The notes: a model not told the origin generated them from the sequence alone. 64,000 bases of DNA from Luminiphilus sp051201685 (GCF_051201685.1 NZ_CP179213.1:992001-1056000), one strand, 5' to 3'. Shown: positions 1 to 8,375, numbered from the stretch's first letter. A program made the numbers and translations.

Positions 1-803
1 ATGCAGTCATTTTAGATTTAGAGGATGCGGTTGCAGTTGCTGAGAAAGTTGGTGCCCGTGACGATGTTGTGGCTGCTTTTTCTGGGTCTCAGCGCGATTG
101 TTTGCATTACGTGCGTATTAATAGCGTCGAGACCGAATTCTGGCGTGACGATATACAGGCGACCGTGGGTTCTTGGCTTGACGGTATTGTGGTGCCCAAG
201 GTTGAGTCAGCAGTGGCGCTGTTAGAGGTCGAGCGCGCAATTGCTGAAGCTGAAGACAAGGCGGGGCTGGCAGCTGGTTGCTTAGATATTTTGCCGATTA
301 TTGAAACCGCAAAAGGCGTGGAGGCTGCTGCCGAGATTGCGACCGCTGGCTCTCGTGTACGCCGTTTCGCCTTTGGCGGTGGCGACTATACCCTGGACCT
401 CGATTACGAATGGAGCGCAGACGAGGATGTTCTAGCCTATGCCCGAGCGCGCTTGTCACATGCTTCTAGGTTGGGCGGATTGCTGCCGCCAATCGATACG
501 GTTGTTTTACAGATAAACGACGACGCACGGTTTACTGCGTCTGCTCAGCGCGGCAGAAAGTTTGGGTTTGGCGGCAAGCTCTGTATTCACCCCAGTCAAG
601 TGCCACTGACCAATGCCATTTTTTCGCCCTCTGCAGAAGAAATTGCCCACGCAACTGCGGTGGTGGCGGCATTTGAGGCCGCTGAGGCAAGTGGTTCTGC
701 TTCTATTCAACTCGATGGTTATTTTATCGATTACCCTATTGTGTATAAAAGCCAGCGAATTCTCGCCCTTGCTGCGCTGCTAAATGAGCCAAGGGTTTCG
801 TAA
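1..803 (+). CDS. HpcH/HpaI aldolase / CitE-like CoA ester lyase, 5' partial
   Basis: The open frame starts at base 3, so the N-terminus lies upstream of the window; about 266 residues are visible. Family hallmarks seen in order: LDLEDAV near the visible start, VRIN, VVPKVES, IETAKG (metal-binding Glu region), FGGGDYTLDL and KLCIHPSQV near the C-terminus. This is the TIM-barrel citrate-lyase-beta/malyl-CoA lyase superfamily, which cleaves or forms C-C bonds of CoA thioesters such as malyl-CoA or citramalyl-CoA with Mg2+. The precise substrate cannot be read from sequence. It ends 44 bases before the MmgE/PrpD gene, and a palindromic operator lies between them, so it probably belongs to a separate transcript with a related function. 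Confidence 0.9.
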   Translation, partial: AVILDLEDAVAVAEKVGARDDVVAAFSGSQRDCLHYVRINSVETEFWRDDIQATVGSWLDGIVVPKVESAVALLEVERAIAEAEDKAGLAAGCLDILPIIETAKGVEAAAEIATAGSRVRRFAFGGGDYTLDLDYEWSADEDVLAYARARLSHASRLGGLLPPIDTVVLQINDDARFTASAQRGRKFGFGGKLCIHPSQVPLTNAIFSPSAEEIAHATAVVAAFEAAEASGSASIQLDGYFIDYPIVYKSQRILALAALLNEPRVS

Positions 804-821
804 CGCGCTTGCGTCACTTAT

Positions 822-835
822 AATGTCCGGACATT
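822..835. promoter_or_regulatory. Operator 1a, perfect 14-bp palindrome before the MmgE/PrpD gene
   Basis: AATGTCCGGACATT is a perfect inverted repeat that ends just before the AAGGAGG ribosome-binding site (837-843) of the gene starting at 848. It matches the consensus AAATGTNCGNACATTT found at other promoters in this region (4847, 6510, 9653, 20360). Binding here would block the ribosome-binding site or early transcription, so it is probably a repressor site. The regulator is not identified. Confidence 0.65.
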
Positions 836-847
836 TAAGGAGGCGCT

Positions 848-2302
848 GTGAACAACACGTTAATCAATCAAGCGTCTCTGACGCATCGCATTGCGGCATC
901 ATCCCTTTCGTTGCAGGAGGGAGACGTTCCACCTGAGGTACTGACGTACACAAAAAGCTGCATTGCCGACGCCGTTGGTATAGGTTTTGCCTCACACTAC
1001 TATGATTTCGCAGAGCGCACCGTGGCCGGAGTACGGACTTTGGCAAGCCCCGGCGCGGGTGTTGTGATTGGGCTGGAGGATACTTTAGCTCCTCGAGACG
1101 CGGCATTGCTCAATGGAACCCTAGTCCATGGGCTTGATTTTGACGACACCCATCTGGCTTCAGTGGTTCATTGTTCGGCCAGTGCTCTGCCCACTGCACT
1201 CGCAATCGCCTCAGAAAAGACGGTCACTGGTAAAGAATTATTGTTGTCATGCATCATTGCCACGGAGGTCGATGCCCGGTTGGGCAGCGCAGCGGGTGGC
1301 ACTTTTCAGCAGCTGGGGTTTCATCCCACGGGCGTGGTGGGCATATTTGGTGCGACGGTTGCCGCGGTCCGTTTACTCGGTGGAACTGTCGATGAGGCAG
1401 TCCGGGCTCAGGGCATCGCATTGAGTATGGCTGGGGGCAGTATGGCGTTTCTCGATACTGGGACCTGGACAAAAAGATTACACCCGGGCTGGGCAGCGCA
1501 ATCAGCATTGGCCGCGGCTAAGCTGGCTTTGGCGGGGTTTGAAGCCCCTCCTGAGGCGTATGCTGGACGCTTTGGATTTTATTCGTTGTTTACCCAAAAC
1601 GCCGACAACGTCAACAAAGTAGATTGGGCGAGAGCGTATCAGGACTTCGCCATTGAGTCTGTTGCTATAAAGCCTTACCCAATCTGCCATTTCAATCATG
1701 CTCCGGTTGACGCTGCATTGCAGTTGCGAGAGCAGCACGGTTTACGCCCAGAGGAAATAGAGTCGATTAAGGTCGGGTTGCACGAACGACAGTTTGAGGT
1801 TGTCGTTGAGCCCGCTGCACGTAAGCAGCGGCCGGAGAGCGAATATGAGGCCAAGTTCAGCGTGGCCTACGCGGTGGCGACGGCCTTGGTTCGAGGTGAG
1901 CTGGGGCTGCGTGAGCTTGAGATTGAAAGCCGAACTGATGAGCAAATTCTTGCCTTAACCCCTCGCATTCACTGTGTACACGATGACCGGTCGCAATATC
2001 CGCAGACATTTTCCGGCGGGGTCAGCATTACCATGCGCGACGGCTCGGTTTATGAACATTTTGATGCGGTTAACCGAGGTGCTGAAGGTCGCCTGCTGAG
2101 TGTCGACGATGTGAAAACCAAGTTTTTTCAAAATTGCCGGTTGGTTCTGACCGAGGCACGAACAGAAGCGGTCTGGGAAGCCATTATGGCGGTCGACGGT
2201 CAAGTCGATTGTTCGGAGTTTTTAGAGGCCCTTAAGGGGTTAGGAGATCATAGATTGACTGCGGACCAAGGTAACGCGGTAGAGAGGAGTGCAATATGCT
2301 AA
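848..2302 (+). CDS. MmgE/PrpD family protein
   Basis: This 484-residue protein belongs to the MmgE/PrpD family, which includes 2-methylcitrate dehydratase, cis-aconitate decarboxylase and immune-responsive protein IRG1. Visible family segments are AVGIGFAS near residue 40, LNGTLVHGLDFDDTH near residue 95 and a mid-region HPTGVVGIFGA. The length is usual for the family. Start is GTG at 848 behind AAGGAGG. Many relatives in catabolic clusters have unknown substrates, so a dehydratase or decarboxylase of a small tricarboxylate-like acid is only a family-based guess. It overlaps the next gene by 7 bases, so the two are translationally coupled. Confidence 0.88.
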   Translation: MNNTLINQASLTHRIAASSLSLQEGDVPPEVLTYTKSCIADAVGIGFASHYYDFAERTVAGVRTLASPGAGVVIGLEDTLAPRDAALLNGTLVHGLDFDDTHLASVVHCSASALPTALAIASEKTVTGKELLLSCIIATEVDARLGSAAGGTFQQLGFHPTGVVGIFGATVAAVRLLGGTVDEAVRAQGIALSMAGGSMAFLDTGTWTKRLHPGWAAQSALAAAKLALAGFEAPPEAYAGRFGFYSLFTQNADNVNKVDWARAYQDFAIESVAIKPYPICHFNHAPVDAALQLREQHGLRPEEIESIKVGLHERQFEVVVEPAARKQRPESEYEAKFSVAYAVATALVRGELGLRELEIESRTDEQILALTPRIHCVHDDRSQYPQTFSGGVSITMRDGSVYEHFDAVNRGAEGRLLSVDDVKTKFFQNCRLVLTEARTEAVWEAIMAVDGQVDCSEFLEALKGLGDHRLTADQGNAVERSAIC

Positions 2303-3849
2303 TGAAGTCTGGCGGAAAGATTATGAGCGCCGAGGAGTATCGAGAGAGCCTACGCAGCTACTCGCCGACCGTATATGTCGACGGTGATATTATTGAGAGC
2401 GTTGCCGATGAACCGAGACTTGCTCCGGGCATTCGAGCCGTTGGCGTCACGTATGATTTCGCCCAAAAGCCTGAATTTGGTGGCGTGATGCTGGCTGATC
2501 AAGCGACCTCGGGTAAGACCGTTAATCGTATGCTTCATATCAATCGGCATTCAGAGGATTTGTTGAGCAAGCTTGAGGCCGTTCGACTGTTGTGCCGTGA
2601 AAGCGGTTGCGCCCAGCGCTACTTGACACACGATGCCCTGAACGCGATCTATCAGTCGACCTGGTGCATGGCCGAGCAAAGATCTGGCAGTGAGTATCAT
2701 GCGCGCTTCCTCGAGTATTTACATGACATACAGGATCGCGACCTCACCCTTGGTGTCGCAATGACAGATGCTAAGGGCGAACGCAGTTTGCGCCCTCACG
2801 CTCAAACCAACCCAAATTCCTATGTGCACATCAGTGAACGTCGGGCGGATGGCATCGTACTGTCAGGTACGAAGGCTATTGTCACCGGTGGCCCCTACAT
2901 GCACGAGCTTTTGGTGATGCCTTGTCGAACTATGGTTGAGGGTGATGCCGATTTCGCAGTGTGCTGCGCTGTGCCTATCGATGCCACGGGCTTGACCATA
3001 GTTGCTCGTCCAGCAGGGCGTCCGGGCCAAGCGGCGGCTAAGTTCAGTGCGCAATATGGACAGAGTACAGCTGTGTGTCATTTCGCCGACGTATTTGTGC
3101 CTTGGGACCGCGTTTTCATGGCTGGAGAATGGGATCAGACCGAGCACTTAGTGACTTCCTATGCTAACCATCACCGTCACAGTTGCATTGGTGCCCGGGC
3201 GGGATTTGGCGATCTGCTTATCGGGGCTGGCGCCCTGATGACCGACGCCAATGGTTTAGACATGGACAACGTCTCGCATTTGCGTGAGACCATGGTCGAG
3301 CTGATTAAAATTGTCGAAGGTTTTTATGCCTGTGGCGTTGCCGCCTCAGTCTATGGGGTTCAAGACCCCTGCGGCTCTTGGATGCCTGAGCCTGTATTTT
3401 CCAACATTGGAAAACTGCTATTAGCGACCCAGATTTATGATATGCATCGAACCGCCCATGAGGTTTCGGGAGGATTGATTGTGGCGTTGCCTGGCCCAGA
3501 TGAAGACCACAACCCTGCAACTGCAGGCGATCTCGCGGCGGTGTTATCAGCTCGGCCAGATGTCCCCTACGATAAGCGCATGGAGGTATCGCGCTTTATC
3601 GAAGATCTAACTGCGTCTTCCACGGGTGGCTGGTATTCCGTAATAAGCCTTCACGGTGGAGGTTCGCCTCAGGCAATGAAACGCGAAATTTATCGTCGCT
3701 ACCCGGTGGAAGAAAGAAAAGCGTTGGTAGAGCGATTGCTAGATCGCGGTGTTGCCGAGACCGGCAGTACCGGAGCACCAGATCGCCAGAAGCAACCTGG
3801 CCAATGCTGTGCAACGGGTTGTCAGGTGCCTGAAGCTCCTAAGGACTGA
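2296..3849 (+). CDS. 4-hydroxybutyryl-CoA dehydratase (AbfD)/HpaB superfamily flavoenzyme
   Basis: This 517-residue protein has the acyl-CoA-dehydrogenase-like fold of the HpaB/AbfD superfamily. EEYRESLR at the start, GKTVNR, AMTDAKGER, the YHR-like NHHRHS and the terminal HGGGSPQAMKREI resemble 4-hydroxybutyryl-CoA dehydratase/vinylacetyl-CoA isomerase more than HpaB monooxygenases, as recalled from the clostridial AbfD sequence. Of the four [4Fe-4S] ligands known in AbfD (Cys, Cys, His, Cys), the matching residues here are Cys105, Tyr109, His293 and Ala300, so the cluster is probably absent. It may therefore be a flavin-dependent oxygenase or a different lyase. Start at 2296 is preferred because AGGAG lies 6 bases upstream; ATGs at 2302 and 2323 are alternatives. 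The C-terminal tail is unusually Cys/Pro-rich. Confidence 0.8.
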   Translation: MLMKSGGKIMSAEEYRESLRSYSPTVYVDGDIIESVADEPRLAPGIRAVGVTYDFAQKPEFGGVMLADQATSGKTVNRMLHINRHSEDLLSKLEAVRLLCRESGCAQRYLTHDALNAIYQSTWCMAEQRSGSEYHARFLEYLHDIQDRDLTLGVAMTDAKGERSLRPHAQTNPNSYVHISERRADGIVLSGTKAIVTGGPYMHELLVMPCRTMVEGDADFAVCCAVPIDATGLTIVARPAGRPGQAAAKFSAQYGQSTAVCHFADVFVPWDRVFMAGEWDQTEHLVTSYANHHRHSCIGARAGFGDLLIGAGALMTDANGLDMDNVSHLRETMVELIKIVEGFYACGVAASVYGVQDPCGSWMPEPVFSNIGKLLLATQIYDMHRTAHEVSGGLIVALPGPDEDHNPATAGDLAAVLSARPDVPYDKRMEVSRFIEDLTASSTGGWYSVISLHGGGSPQAMKREIYRRYPVEERKALVERLLDRGVAETGSTGAPDRQKQPGQCCATGCQVPEAPKD

Positions 3850-3933
3850 GGCGCAGCAAACACCGACTCTCAAGCAGGGCAGGGAGAGTCCCTTCGGACA
3901 TAGATCTGTTGGCAGTGACTCCGAGGTCAGCGA

Positions 3934-3954
3934 CCAGGGTGTTAAACACCCTGG
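3934..3954. other. Perfect 10-bp inverted repeat between convergent genes
   Basis: CCAGGGTGTT (3934-3943) and its exact reverse complement AACACCCTGG (3945-3954) are separated by a single A. It lies between the convergent ends of the AbfD-like gene (3849) and the TauD gene (3970). There is no T-tract on either side, so it is not a classic intrinsic terminator; with a small loop it could still form a strong cruciform or RNA hairpin that protects both 3' ends. Confidence 0.5.
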
Positions 3955-3969
3955 CGGTTGGCATGGGGT

Positions 3970-4815
3970 CTAAACAGGTACTGCCAAAGCGGCCGGGGGT
4001 AAGATCGTTGTGCGCTTCATGAGCCGGTTGTGACTCTGGTCGAAGGGATCACGGCGATGCATGGTGCAGGCATTGTCCCACAGCAGAGCGTCTCCTGGCT
4101 GCCACGAATGCGAGTACACGTAACGTGGTTGCACCGTCCACTCGAAGAGATAGTCGAGCATAGCTCGGCTGTCAGCCGCGTCCCAGCCCACAATCTCAGT
4201 GGTCATGCCGGGACAAAGGTAAAGTGCTTTTTCTCCGGTTATGGGATGGGTTCGCACAATCGGATGTTCAATGTCGGGCGATCGTTTCTTTTGTTCGTTG
4301 CTGGTGGGGACACTGTAAGCGTTGTTAAACGCCTCGTAAGACTGCACGGCCCGGACCCCGTCGAGTCGCTGTTTCACTTCATTAGGAAGTTCATTGTAGG
4401 CCGCTGTCATGTCGGCGAATTCGGTGTTACCCCCGGTTGGTGGCAAGGTGTGAGCCATCAACAACGAGCCTACAGCTGGACGGGGTAAGTAGATTTGGTC
4501 GTAATGCCAGCCGACCTCTGTATCAGCCAAAATGCCCATTTTCTTGCCATTGTTTTGCATGTTGGAAACGTACAAAACTTCAGGATGTTCGGAGGAGAGG
4601 TACTCGGTACGCACGTGAATTTCTAGATCACCAAAGACACGACTAAAGGTCACCAGCGTTTCTTCATCGAGGCTTTGGTTTCTGAACAAAAGCAGCTTGT
4701 GCTTTGCCCACAGTGACTTTATTGCCGTGTTTTCCTCGGTAGATGTCGCCGAAGAAATTGTGTAACCAGAAACTTCAGCACCAAATGTGGGCGCCAGAGA
4801 CCTTGTGTCCTGCAT
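3970..4815 (-). CDS. TauD/TfdA-family Fe(II)/2-oxoglutarate dioxygenase
   Basis: This 281-residue protein matches the TauD/TfdA family in length and layout. The iron facial triad is visible as His104-x-Asp106 (in GWHYDQIYL) and His253 (in WDNACTMHRRD), with Arg268 as the likely 2-oxoglutarate-binding arginine. Such enzymes hydroxylate sulfonates, phenoxyacetates, carnitine precursors and similar compounds, usually next to a heteroatom so that the C-X bond breaks. The substrate is not deducible. The start codon is ATG at 4815 behind AGGTGA. It is a single-gene leftward unit with an operator-like palindrome 32 bases upstream, and it converges with the AbfD-like gene. Confidence 0.9.
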   Translation of the reverse strand: MQDTRSLAPTFGAEVSGYTISSATSTEENTAIKSLWAKHKLLLFRNQSLDEETLVTFSRVFGDLEIHVRTEYLSSEHPEVLYVSNMQNNGKKMGILADTEVGWHYDQIYLPRPAVGSLLMAHTLPPTGGNTEFADMTAAYNELPNEVKQRLDGVRAVQSYEAFNNAYSVPTSNEQKKRSPDIEHPIVRTHPITGEKALYLCPGMTTEIVGWDAADSRAMLDYLFEWTVQPRYVYSHSWQPGDALLWDNACTMHRRDPFDQSHNRLMKRTTILPPAALAVPV

Positions 4816-4846
4816 AGCTTCACCTGTGTTATTTCTCTAAGGCTCT

Positions 4847-4862
4847 AATTGTACGGACATTT
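4847..4862. promoter_or_regulatory. Operator 1b upstream of the TauD gene
   Basis: AATTGTACGGACATTT differs from the consensus AAATGTNCGNACATTT at one position. It lies 32-47 bases upstream of the TauD start codon on the minus strand, a normal position for a promoter-overlapping operator. Confidence 0.6.
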
Positions 4863-4883
4863 GTTTTCGAATCAAACCCAGTT

Positions 4884-5810
4884 TCAGGATTTGGTACGTC
4901 GATAGGCGCTGCGCCACTCCAGCAAAGCGACACTTAACACGACTAAGACGGTCCCCAGGAGCTGCAATACAGAGAGTCGTTCGTCATACATCAAATAAGC
5001 CATAAGAGCCGTTGCGGGCGGACCAACTGTACTGAGCAGAGCGCCACGAGAGGCACCTATCCGCCTTATTCCCTCGGAGACGCAAAACAAAGGCAGTACC
5101 GTTGCAAAAACTACAAGCCCGAGCATGATCCATAAACTATTCCCGGGTAGCTCAACGTTGAGCCAACCCATAATGAGGCCGTGATGTATAAAGAACGCTG
5201 AGCCCGCTGTCGTCATCGCCGTGAGGGTAAAGGTAGCCGCACTCATATTTCGAGTCAGCGCACCGTTAGCCATGAAGTAACAGGCGATGGTAACTGAGCA
5301 AAAAAGCACCCAAAAAATCCCCTGCAATTGGTCTGAGGAAAGCTGTTCATCGGCGGCTCCAGTGACGAGCAAAACCCCCAGCGTTGTTGTCCCAAGCGCC
5401 AGCATGGTGGACCCTGAAGGTAGGGCTCTTGAGGTTAAAGCTGAGAATAAAACGACCATCGCAGGGTAAGAGAACAGGAGTGCCCGCTCTACGTTAGCCT
5501 GAATCAGCGTTAGCGCATAAAAGTTTGCTAAGGCTCCCAAGTAGTAGCACCAGAGCCCGGCTAAGGCCGCAGCGGCCAGATGCCACGCACTGGGTTTGGA
5601 ACGAGGTTTACCCTTAAATTTCTGGGCGCTGATGGCGGCGACCAACACGAAACCGGGGATAGCTAAGACCGACCTAATAGCCGCCACCTCATGATAGCTC
5701 ATGCCCTGAGCATACAGTGCTTTGGCAAATAACCCCTTTGCGGCTAAGAGTATGGCCCCTAGGGCGACTAAGGCTGCCCCTATGAGGCCGCTTCGAGTGT
5801 CAGTGCTAAT
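4884..5810 (-). CDS. EamA/DMT-family transporter with apparent ATT start
   Basis: This is a drug/metabolite-superfamily membrane protein with two EamA repeats and about ten hydrophobic helices. The first in-frame ATG is at 5702, but starting there removes the first helix, whose codons (reading GLIGAALVALGAILLAAKG) continue upstream to a stop just beyond base 5810. No ATG, GTG or TTG exists in that stretch. An ATT codon at 5810-5808 overlaps the stop codon of the upstream isochorismatase gene as TAATT, exactly where a TAATG junction would be expected; translation from it gives 308 residues, the usual family length. So either ATT is used through coupling or ATG has mutated. The likely role is export or uptake of a pathway intermediate. 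Confidence 0.78.
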   Translation of the reverse strand: MSTDTRSGLIGAALVALGAILLAAKGLFAKALYAQGMSYHEVAAIRSVLAIPGFVLVAAISAQKFKGKPRSKPSAWHLAAAALAGLWCYYLGALANFYALTLIQANVERALLFSYPAMVVLFSALTSRALPSGSTMLALGTTTLGVLLVTGAADEQLSSDQLQGIFWVLFCSVTIACYFMANGALTRNMSAATFTLTAMTTAGSAFFIHHGLIMGWLNVELPGNSLWIMLGLVVFATVLPLFCVSEGIRRIGASRGALLSTVGPPATALMAYLMYDERLSVLQLLGTVLVVLSVALLEWRSAYRRTKS

Positions 5811-6493
5811 TAGTGGGCACCTTGCCTAAGTTCTGTGAGGACCTCATCGGTTGTTAGTACCCGGGCCCACAGTCTTTTCAGCATGGTCAGAGTTGCGGTT
5901 TGCATGTCATCGCTGTCCGTGCCGGTGCCATCACTGACAACCACCACGCGGTACTGAAGGTCGCAAGCCTCCATTGAGGTCATGGCGACGCAATTGTTGG
6001 TGGACACGCCCACAGTCACAACGGTCTTTATGCCTTTAGCTCGCAGGGTGGTGTCGAGCCCCGTAGAGCAAAAGGCGCCTTGGGTCGTTTTATTCAATAT
6101 CAATTCACCCGGTTGCGGCTGCAGCGGCGCGACGATCTCGTGCTCTTTTTGGCCAGCTATATTGTTTGTGGCGCGAATTATAGGGGCCATATGGGCGGGC
6201 GCATCACTGGCATCTGGAGCATTGGCGCCGTAGGTAATGTAAATCACCTCTGACCCTAACTCACGGAAACCCTCGAGCAGCTTTTGAATGTTGGGAATCA
6301 AAAGTTGATTGATGCGGTTGAAACGATAAGCGGCACCCTCGGCCTCACCGCGTTCAGCGAGAAGCTTGCCCAATCCCATTTCGGGATTGCCGGTAGCGTT
6401 TTGCATATCAATGACAATTAAAGCTGTCTCGTTGGGCGAGATGGCGAAATTTTGACTAAACGCATCGACGAATCCCGGCTGATTTTGACTCAT
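5810..6493 (-). CDS. Isochorismatase-family cysteine hydrolase (first of a divergent pair)
   Basis: This 227-residue protein has the isochorismatase-fold catalytic triad: Asp29 in VIDMQN, Lys in LILNKTTQGAFC and Cys in GVSTNNCVAMTSMEA, including the family cis-peptide region. Members hydrolyse nicotinamide, N-carbamoylsarcosine, ureidoacrylate, biuret or isochorismate, mostly amide or carbamoyl bonds. An ATG at 6523 is also in frame, but it falls inside an operator palindrome; ATG 6493 with AAGAGAGC upstream is preferred. It is the first gene of a leftward pair with the EamA transporter and is divergent from a second isochorismatase-fold gene. Confidence 0.86.
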   Translation of the reverse strand: MSQNQPGFVDAFSQNFAISPNETALIVIDMQNATGNPEMGLGKLLAERGEAEGAAYRFNRINQLLIPNIQKLLEGFRELGSEVIYITYGANAPDASDAPAHMAPIIRATNNIAGQKEHEIVAPLQPQPGELILNKTTQGAFCSTGLDTTLRAKGIKTVVTVGVSTNNCVAMTSMEACDLQYRVVVVSDGTGTDSDDMQTATLTMLKRLWARVLTTDEVLTELRQGAH

Positions 6494-6509
6494 TTTAAGA
6501 GCTCTCTTG

Positions 6510-6525
6510 AAATGTTCGTACATTT
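6510..6525. promoter_or_regulatory. Operator 1c between divergent isochorismatase-family genes
   Basis: AAATGTTCGTACATTT fits the consensus AAATGTNCGNACATTT at every fixed position. It sits between the starts of the leftward gene (6493) and the rightward gene (6582), so one bound regulator could control both promoters. Confidence 0.68.
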
Positions 6526-6581
6526 TACGCCATATTGCGATCTAACCCCAAACGACGCTCACAACACCGAGGTTTGAGACG

Positions 6582-7199
6582 ATGGATCAATTTGAACGTG
6601 CAGGTTATGGACAACGAGATATAGGTTTTGGTGCTAAGCCTGCGTTATTGATGGTTGATTTTCAGCTGGGGTTCACTGACGGGGTGAGTCCTATTGGTCG
6701 TAGTGGGCACATCCAAAGTGCTGTCGATAACACACGCACCCTGCTGTTGGCCTGCAAGGCCAAGCAGATACCCGTAGCCTCCTGCCGTGTGTCCTGGGGC
6801 GGCCCCGACGAAATGACGCACTGGAAAATAGAGACGCTGTTTGATGGCAGCTTTTATCATGGCCACCGCTGCACAGAGCTTGATCCGCGTATCGCTGATT
6901 CTGACTATGTTTTTGAATTTATAAAAACAGCGCCCTCAATATTTTACGAGACCCCCCTGAAGCCCTGGTTAGTCACCCATGGCATAGACACGACTATTGT
7001 GACTGGCTGTACTACCTCTGGTTGCGTTCGAGCGTCAGTTGTTGACAGTTTTTCAGCGGGCTATCGCACGATTGTTCCTGCGGATTGTTGCGGTGACCAA
7101 GATGCCGAAGCCCATGCAAGCAACCTTCGTGATGTCGGTCGGCGCTACGCCGACGTGGTCGATTTACAAACGGTTCTTGATCACATTCAAAAATCTTAA
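6582..7199 (+). CDS. Isochorismatase-family amidohydrolase, N-carbamoylsarcosine-amidase-like
   Basis: This 205-residue protein carries the family triad: Asp26 in LMVDFQLGF, Lys in FIKTAPSIFYET and Cys in TGCTTSGCVRASVVD. The long insertion with HGHRC and the FIKTAPS segment resemble N-carbamoylsarcosine amidase and maleamate amidohydrolase rather than nicotinamidase, so hydrolysis of an N-carbamoyl or acid-amide intermediate, releasing ammonia, is likely. It differs clearly in sequence from its divergent neighbour at 5810-6493, which argues for two amide-cleaving steps rather than a recent duplication. The alpha/beta-hydrolase gene follows after 24 bases with its own AGGAG, so the two genes form an operon. 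Confidence 0.87.
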   Translation: MDQFERAGYGQRDIGFGAKPALLMVDFQLGFTDGVSPIGRSGHIQSAVDNTRTLLLACKAKQIPVASCRVSWGGPDEMTHWKIETLFDGSFYHGHRCTELDPRIADSDYVFEFIKTAPSIFYETPLKPWLVTHGIDTTIVTGCTTSGCVRASVVDSFSAGYRTIVPADCCGDQDAEAHASNLRDVGRRYADVVDLQTVLDHIQKS

Positions 7200-7223
7200 T
7201 TTTTTACTTTAGGAGAAAACGCA

Positions 7224-8027
7224 ATGCCTGTGGCTCAAATTAACGGACATAACATGTATTACGAAGTCCACGGTGAAGGCCCTCCAGCGGTTTACATTGG
7301 TGGTTGGGATACCTTTTGCCATGGCCGCAGCCATTTTCTAGCTCGTGGTATGACCGATAGTTACAGCACGGTGATCATCGACTATCGAGGCATTGGCGAT
7401 TCAGACGATGATCTTTCTATGACGCCCTCAACTGAGTTGTTTGCCGATGATATAGCAGCGCTGCTTGACCATCTCAATATGACGTCGGTCTATTTTGTGG
7501 GCCTTGTGGGTATGGGTGCCTGTATTGGCCAATGGGTTGCCCTCAAAAGGCCTGATCTAGTGCGTTGCATGGTTAATATGGGCTGTTGGACATGGGCGGA
7601 CCCCATGTTGTCAGACCAGCTTCAATCCTTTGGCGACATTCATGAGCATGCAGGATTCTCCGCGTTTCAATCAATGGTGGCGTCGTATTCTTTCCGGCCC
7701 GATTACTACAATGCCAACCGTGAAAAGTTAATGGGCTCGGGAGGTGTATGGGGTAGTTTGGAGGGCCGAATACCGGCTCACCTACGTTTCATTCAGGCCT
7801 GTAGGGGACATGATATTCGTCCACACCTCAAAGATATCGCGGCGCCGACTTTGGTTTTGCATGCTGGGCAGGACGTGATCACAGGGCCCCGCACTACCAT
7901 GCCCCTAGAGGAGGGGTTGCCCAATAGCACGGGGGTGATGATGGAGGAGGTTGCCCATGTCGTTGCTGGCAAGGACGAAAAAATTGCCTTCTGTGACATT
8001 CTTTTCGAGTTCCTGAAAAAGCATTGA
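7224..8027 (+). CDS. Alpha/beta-hydrolase-fold protein lacking a recognisable nucleophile
   Basis: This 267-residue protein has the alpha/beta-hydrolase layout: GEGPPAVYIGGW oxyanion loop, DYRGIGDSD, a nucleophile-elbow region near residue 95, LVLHAGQDVITGP (acid Asp) and EEVAHVVAGKDE (His). At the elbow the sequence reads VGLVGMGACIGQW, so the usual Gly-x-Ser-x-Gly is absent and no Ser, Cys or Asp sits at the tight turn. Relatives with altered elbows include cofactor-less dioxygenases and decarboxylases, although the well-studied ones keep Ser. Its function is therefore uncertain: it could be a non-hydrolytic C-C or C-N lyase or a binding protein. It is the second gene of an operon with the N-carbamoylsarcosine-amidase-like gene. 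Start ATG 7224 has AGGAG upstream. Confidence 0.82.
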   Translation: MPVAQINGHNMYYEVHGEGPPAVYIGGWDTFCHGRSHFLARGMTDSYSTVIIDYRGIGDSDDDLSMTPSTELFADDIAALLDHLNMTSVYFVGLVGMGACIGQWVALKRPDLVRCMVNMGCWTWADPMLSDQLQSFGDIHEHAGFSAFQSMVASYSFRPDYYNANREKLMGSGGVWGSLEGRIPAHLRFIQACRGHDIRPHLKDIAAPTLVLHAGQDVITGPRTTMPLEEGLPNSTGVMMEEVAHVVAGKDEKIAFCDILFEFLKKH

Positions 8028-8375
8028 TGCACCTCGCTCGACCTCGGCATGCTTTGAGGTGAGCGACCGTCCCCCAAGACGCAGCGCCTCCTTAGGTGTT
8101 GATTATTAGGTGATGCGATGTCTTGGGGCTTCATGGGCCGCCAAGAGTCATCGCTTGTTCGCCGGCCGCGGCAGGCAGGCCTGTCATGTCCTGTCGCTTT
8201 GCTGAAGAACCTGATTTAAGCGCCTTCAGCGCAACCCTGGTCGGACCCCTCGGTTCGAAATTTCTTGGGGGCGACTCAAGGCGCAGCCTGTACCCTGCAG
8301 CCCTGCGTAAACAAAGGCCAAAGGATTTAGTGAGTCAGGCAGATTCTGTCAACGCTAGCGCGGGGCGGTCTGGGT
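8028..8375. other. Intergenic stretch without a recognised gene
   Basis: These 348 bases separate the rightward alpha/beta-hydrolase gene from the end of the leftward CoA-transferase gene. Short open frames exist but have no ribosome-binding site and no family features. No strong hairpin with a T-tract was found. Confidence 0.5.
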
